A stretch of 6,301 bases of DNA from Chloroflexota bacterium (lineage in GTDB: Bacteria; Chloroflexota; FW602-bin22; JAMCYS01). Made by a program: the position numbers and the translations under genes. The notes beneath the pieces are model-generated. The model saw only the letters and a program-made list of their open reading frames with translations. It ran no database searches and was not told the DNA's origin. How positions within the stretch are numbered: the first letter of the stretch is position 1; each line of letters opens with the position of its first letter. Where the stretch lies: assembly GCA_021847625.1 (NCBI GenBank), contig JAJZQK010000213.1, forward strand, positions 1 through 6,301, in the 5' to 3' direction. This document shows, piece after piece, positions 5,732 to 6,301 of the stretch.

Positions 5732-6301
5732 GCCCGTGCCCGCCATCCTGATCGCCGGCACGCACAGCGGGGTCGGCAAGACGACGGTGGCGACCGGCGT
5801 AGTCGGCGCCCTGCGGCGGCGGGGGCTGGTCGTGCAGCCGTTCAAGGTGGGGCCCGACTACATCGACCCCACCTACACCACGCGGCTGGCGGGGCGGCCC
5901 TGCCGCAACCTGGATAGCTGGATGGTGCCCAGCGACCGCCTGCGGGAGCTCTACGCGCGGGCCTGCACGGGGGCGGATATCGCCGTGGTCGAGGGGGTGA
6001 TGGGCCTGTTCGACGGCCATCCCGGCGGCGGCGCGGGCAGCGCGGCGGAGCTCGCGAAGCTGCTCGGGTTGCCGGTGGTGTTGGTGATGGACGTCGGCCG
6101 GCTCGGCCAGAGCGCGGCCGCGGTGGCGCTCGGCTACAGCCGCCTCGACCCGGCGCTCAAGGTGGCGGGCGTCGTCGCCAACGGCGTGGGCAGCCCCGGG
6201 CACCTCCGCCTGGTCGCCGACGCCGTGCGGGACGCCACCGGCCTGCCCGTGGTTGGATACCTCCCCCAGCGTGCCGACCTCGTTCTGCCCGAGCGTCACC
6301 T
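5724..6301 (+). CDS. cbiA: Cobyrinate a,c-diamide synthase, 5' part (runs off window)
   Basis: The first 192 codons of CbiA (CobB in the aerobic pathway), which uses glutamine and ATP to amidate the a and c side chains of cobyrinate. The N-terminal P-loop domain is clear: GTHSGVGKTT at 12-21, KVGPDYIDP at 41-49, NLDSWM at 62-67 and EGVMGLFDG at 90-98. Asp45, Asp48 and Asp97 fall at the same numbers as functional aspartates described in Salmonella CbiA. KVGPDYIDP separates it from CbiP/CobQ, the amidase for the other side chains. Family proteins are about 450-460 residues, so the C-terminal glutamine amidotransferase domain lies beyond the window. ATG 5724 overlaps the cobS stop by 8 nt and has GAGGGTGG at 5713-5720. 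It is the only ATG start in the cluster. The homologous CfbB of coenzyme F430 synthesis is unlikely in this context. Confidence 0.94.
   Translation, partial: MPRPVPAILIAGTHSGVGKTTVATGVVGALRRRGLVVQPFKVGPDYIDPTYTTRLAGRPCRNLDSWMVPSDRLRELYARACTGADIAVVEGVMGLFDGHPGGGAGSAAELAKLLGLPVVLVMDVGRLGQSAAAVALGYSRLDPALKVAGVVANGVGSPGHLRLVADAVRDATGLPVVGYLPQRADLVLPERH

Noticed and set aside
5096..5845. Minus-strand open frame of 249 codons
   Set aside because: It lies antisense to cobS and the cbiA start, is rich in Arg/His/Pro as expected for the reverse of GC-rich coding DNA, and matches no family. The + strand genes carry diagnostic motifs.
5640..6299. Minus-strand open frame of about 219 codons
   Set aside because: Antisense to cbiA, whose KVGPDYIDP and P-loop motifs settle the coding strand; His/Gln/Ala-rich composition is a shadow effect.

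Overview
The window is a GC-rich stretch that, from about base 900 to the end, carries a cobalamin (vitamin B12) gene cluster read entirely on the + strand. It holds a CobC-type alpha-ribazole phosphatase (918-1529), a strong promoter, a cobalamin riboswitch and an intrinsic terminator (1526-1791), the remains of a B12 ABC importer (btuF and btuC, both broken, then an intact btuD), then cobT, cobS and the first 192 codons of cbiA, which runs off the right edge. Bases 1 to about 890 hold no gene I can support. They show only a few inverted repeats.

The organism cannot be named from this sequence. The substrate-binding protein has a lipoprotein signal peptide, five of the six readable starts are GTG or TTG, and the riboswitch ends in a classical terminator. 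Together these fit a GC-rich monoderm-like bacterium such as Chloroflexota or a GC-rich Firmicute, but that is a weak inference.

The riboswitch region reads cleanly. A TTGACA / 17-nt spacer / TGnTACAAT promoter overlaps the cobC stop codon, so cobC lies outside riboswitch control. The leader then carries the cobalamin aptamer with its AGCCAGG box and a 10-bp terminator hairpin with a U-rich tail. High cobalamin is expected to stop transcription before btuF and the genes behind it. Those genes are packed tightly (btuC/btuD 0 nt apart, btuD/cobT 3 nt, cobT/cobS 1-nt overlap, cobS/cbiA 8-nt overlap), as in one operon. The logic is import of corrinoid (BtuFCD), amidation of the corrin ring (CbiA), activation of the lower ligand (CobT), joining of the two halves (CobS) and removal of the 5'-phosphate (CobC).

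The main anomaly is the btuF/btuC junction near 2588-2597. BtuF-like sequence stops after about 241 residues, before its C-terminal part. Within a few bases the sequence becomes the C-terminal half of a BtuC/FecCD permease in another reading frame. The end of btuF and the start of btuC, probably some 700 bp, are missing. This is either a real deletion that inactivated the importer or an assembly collapse. I see no convincing new biological system here; the rest is a conventional B12 locus.
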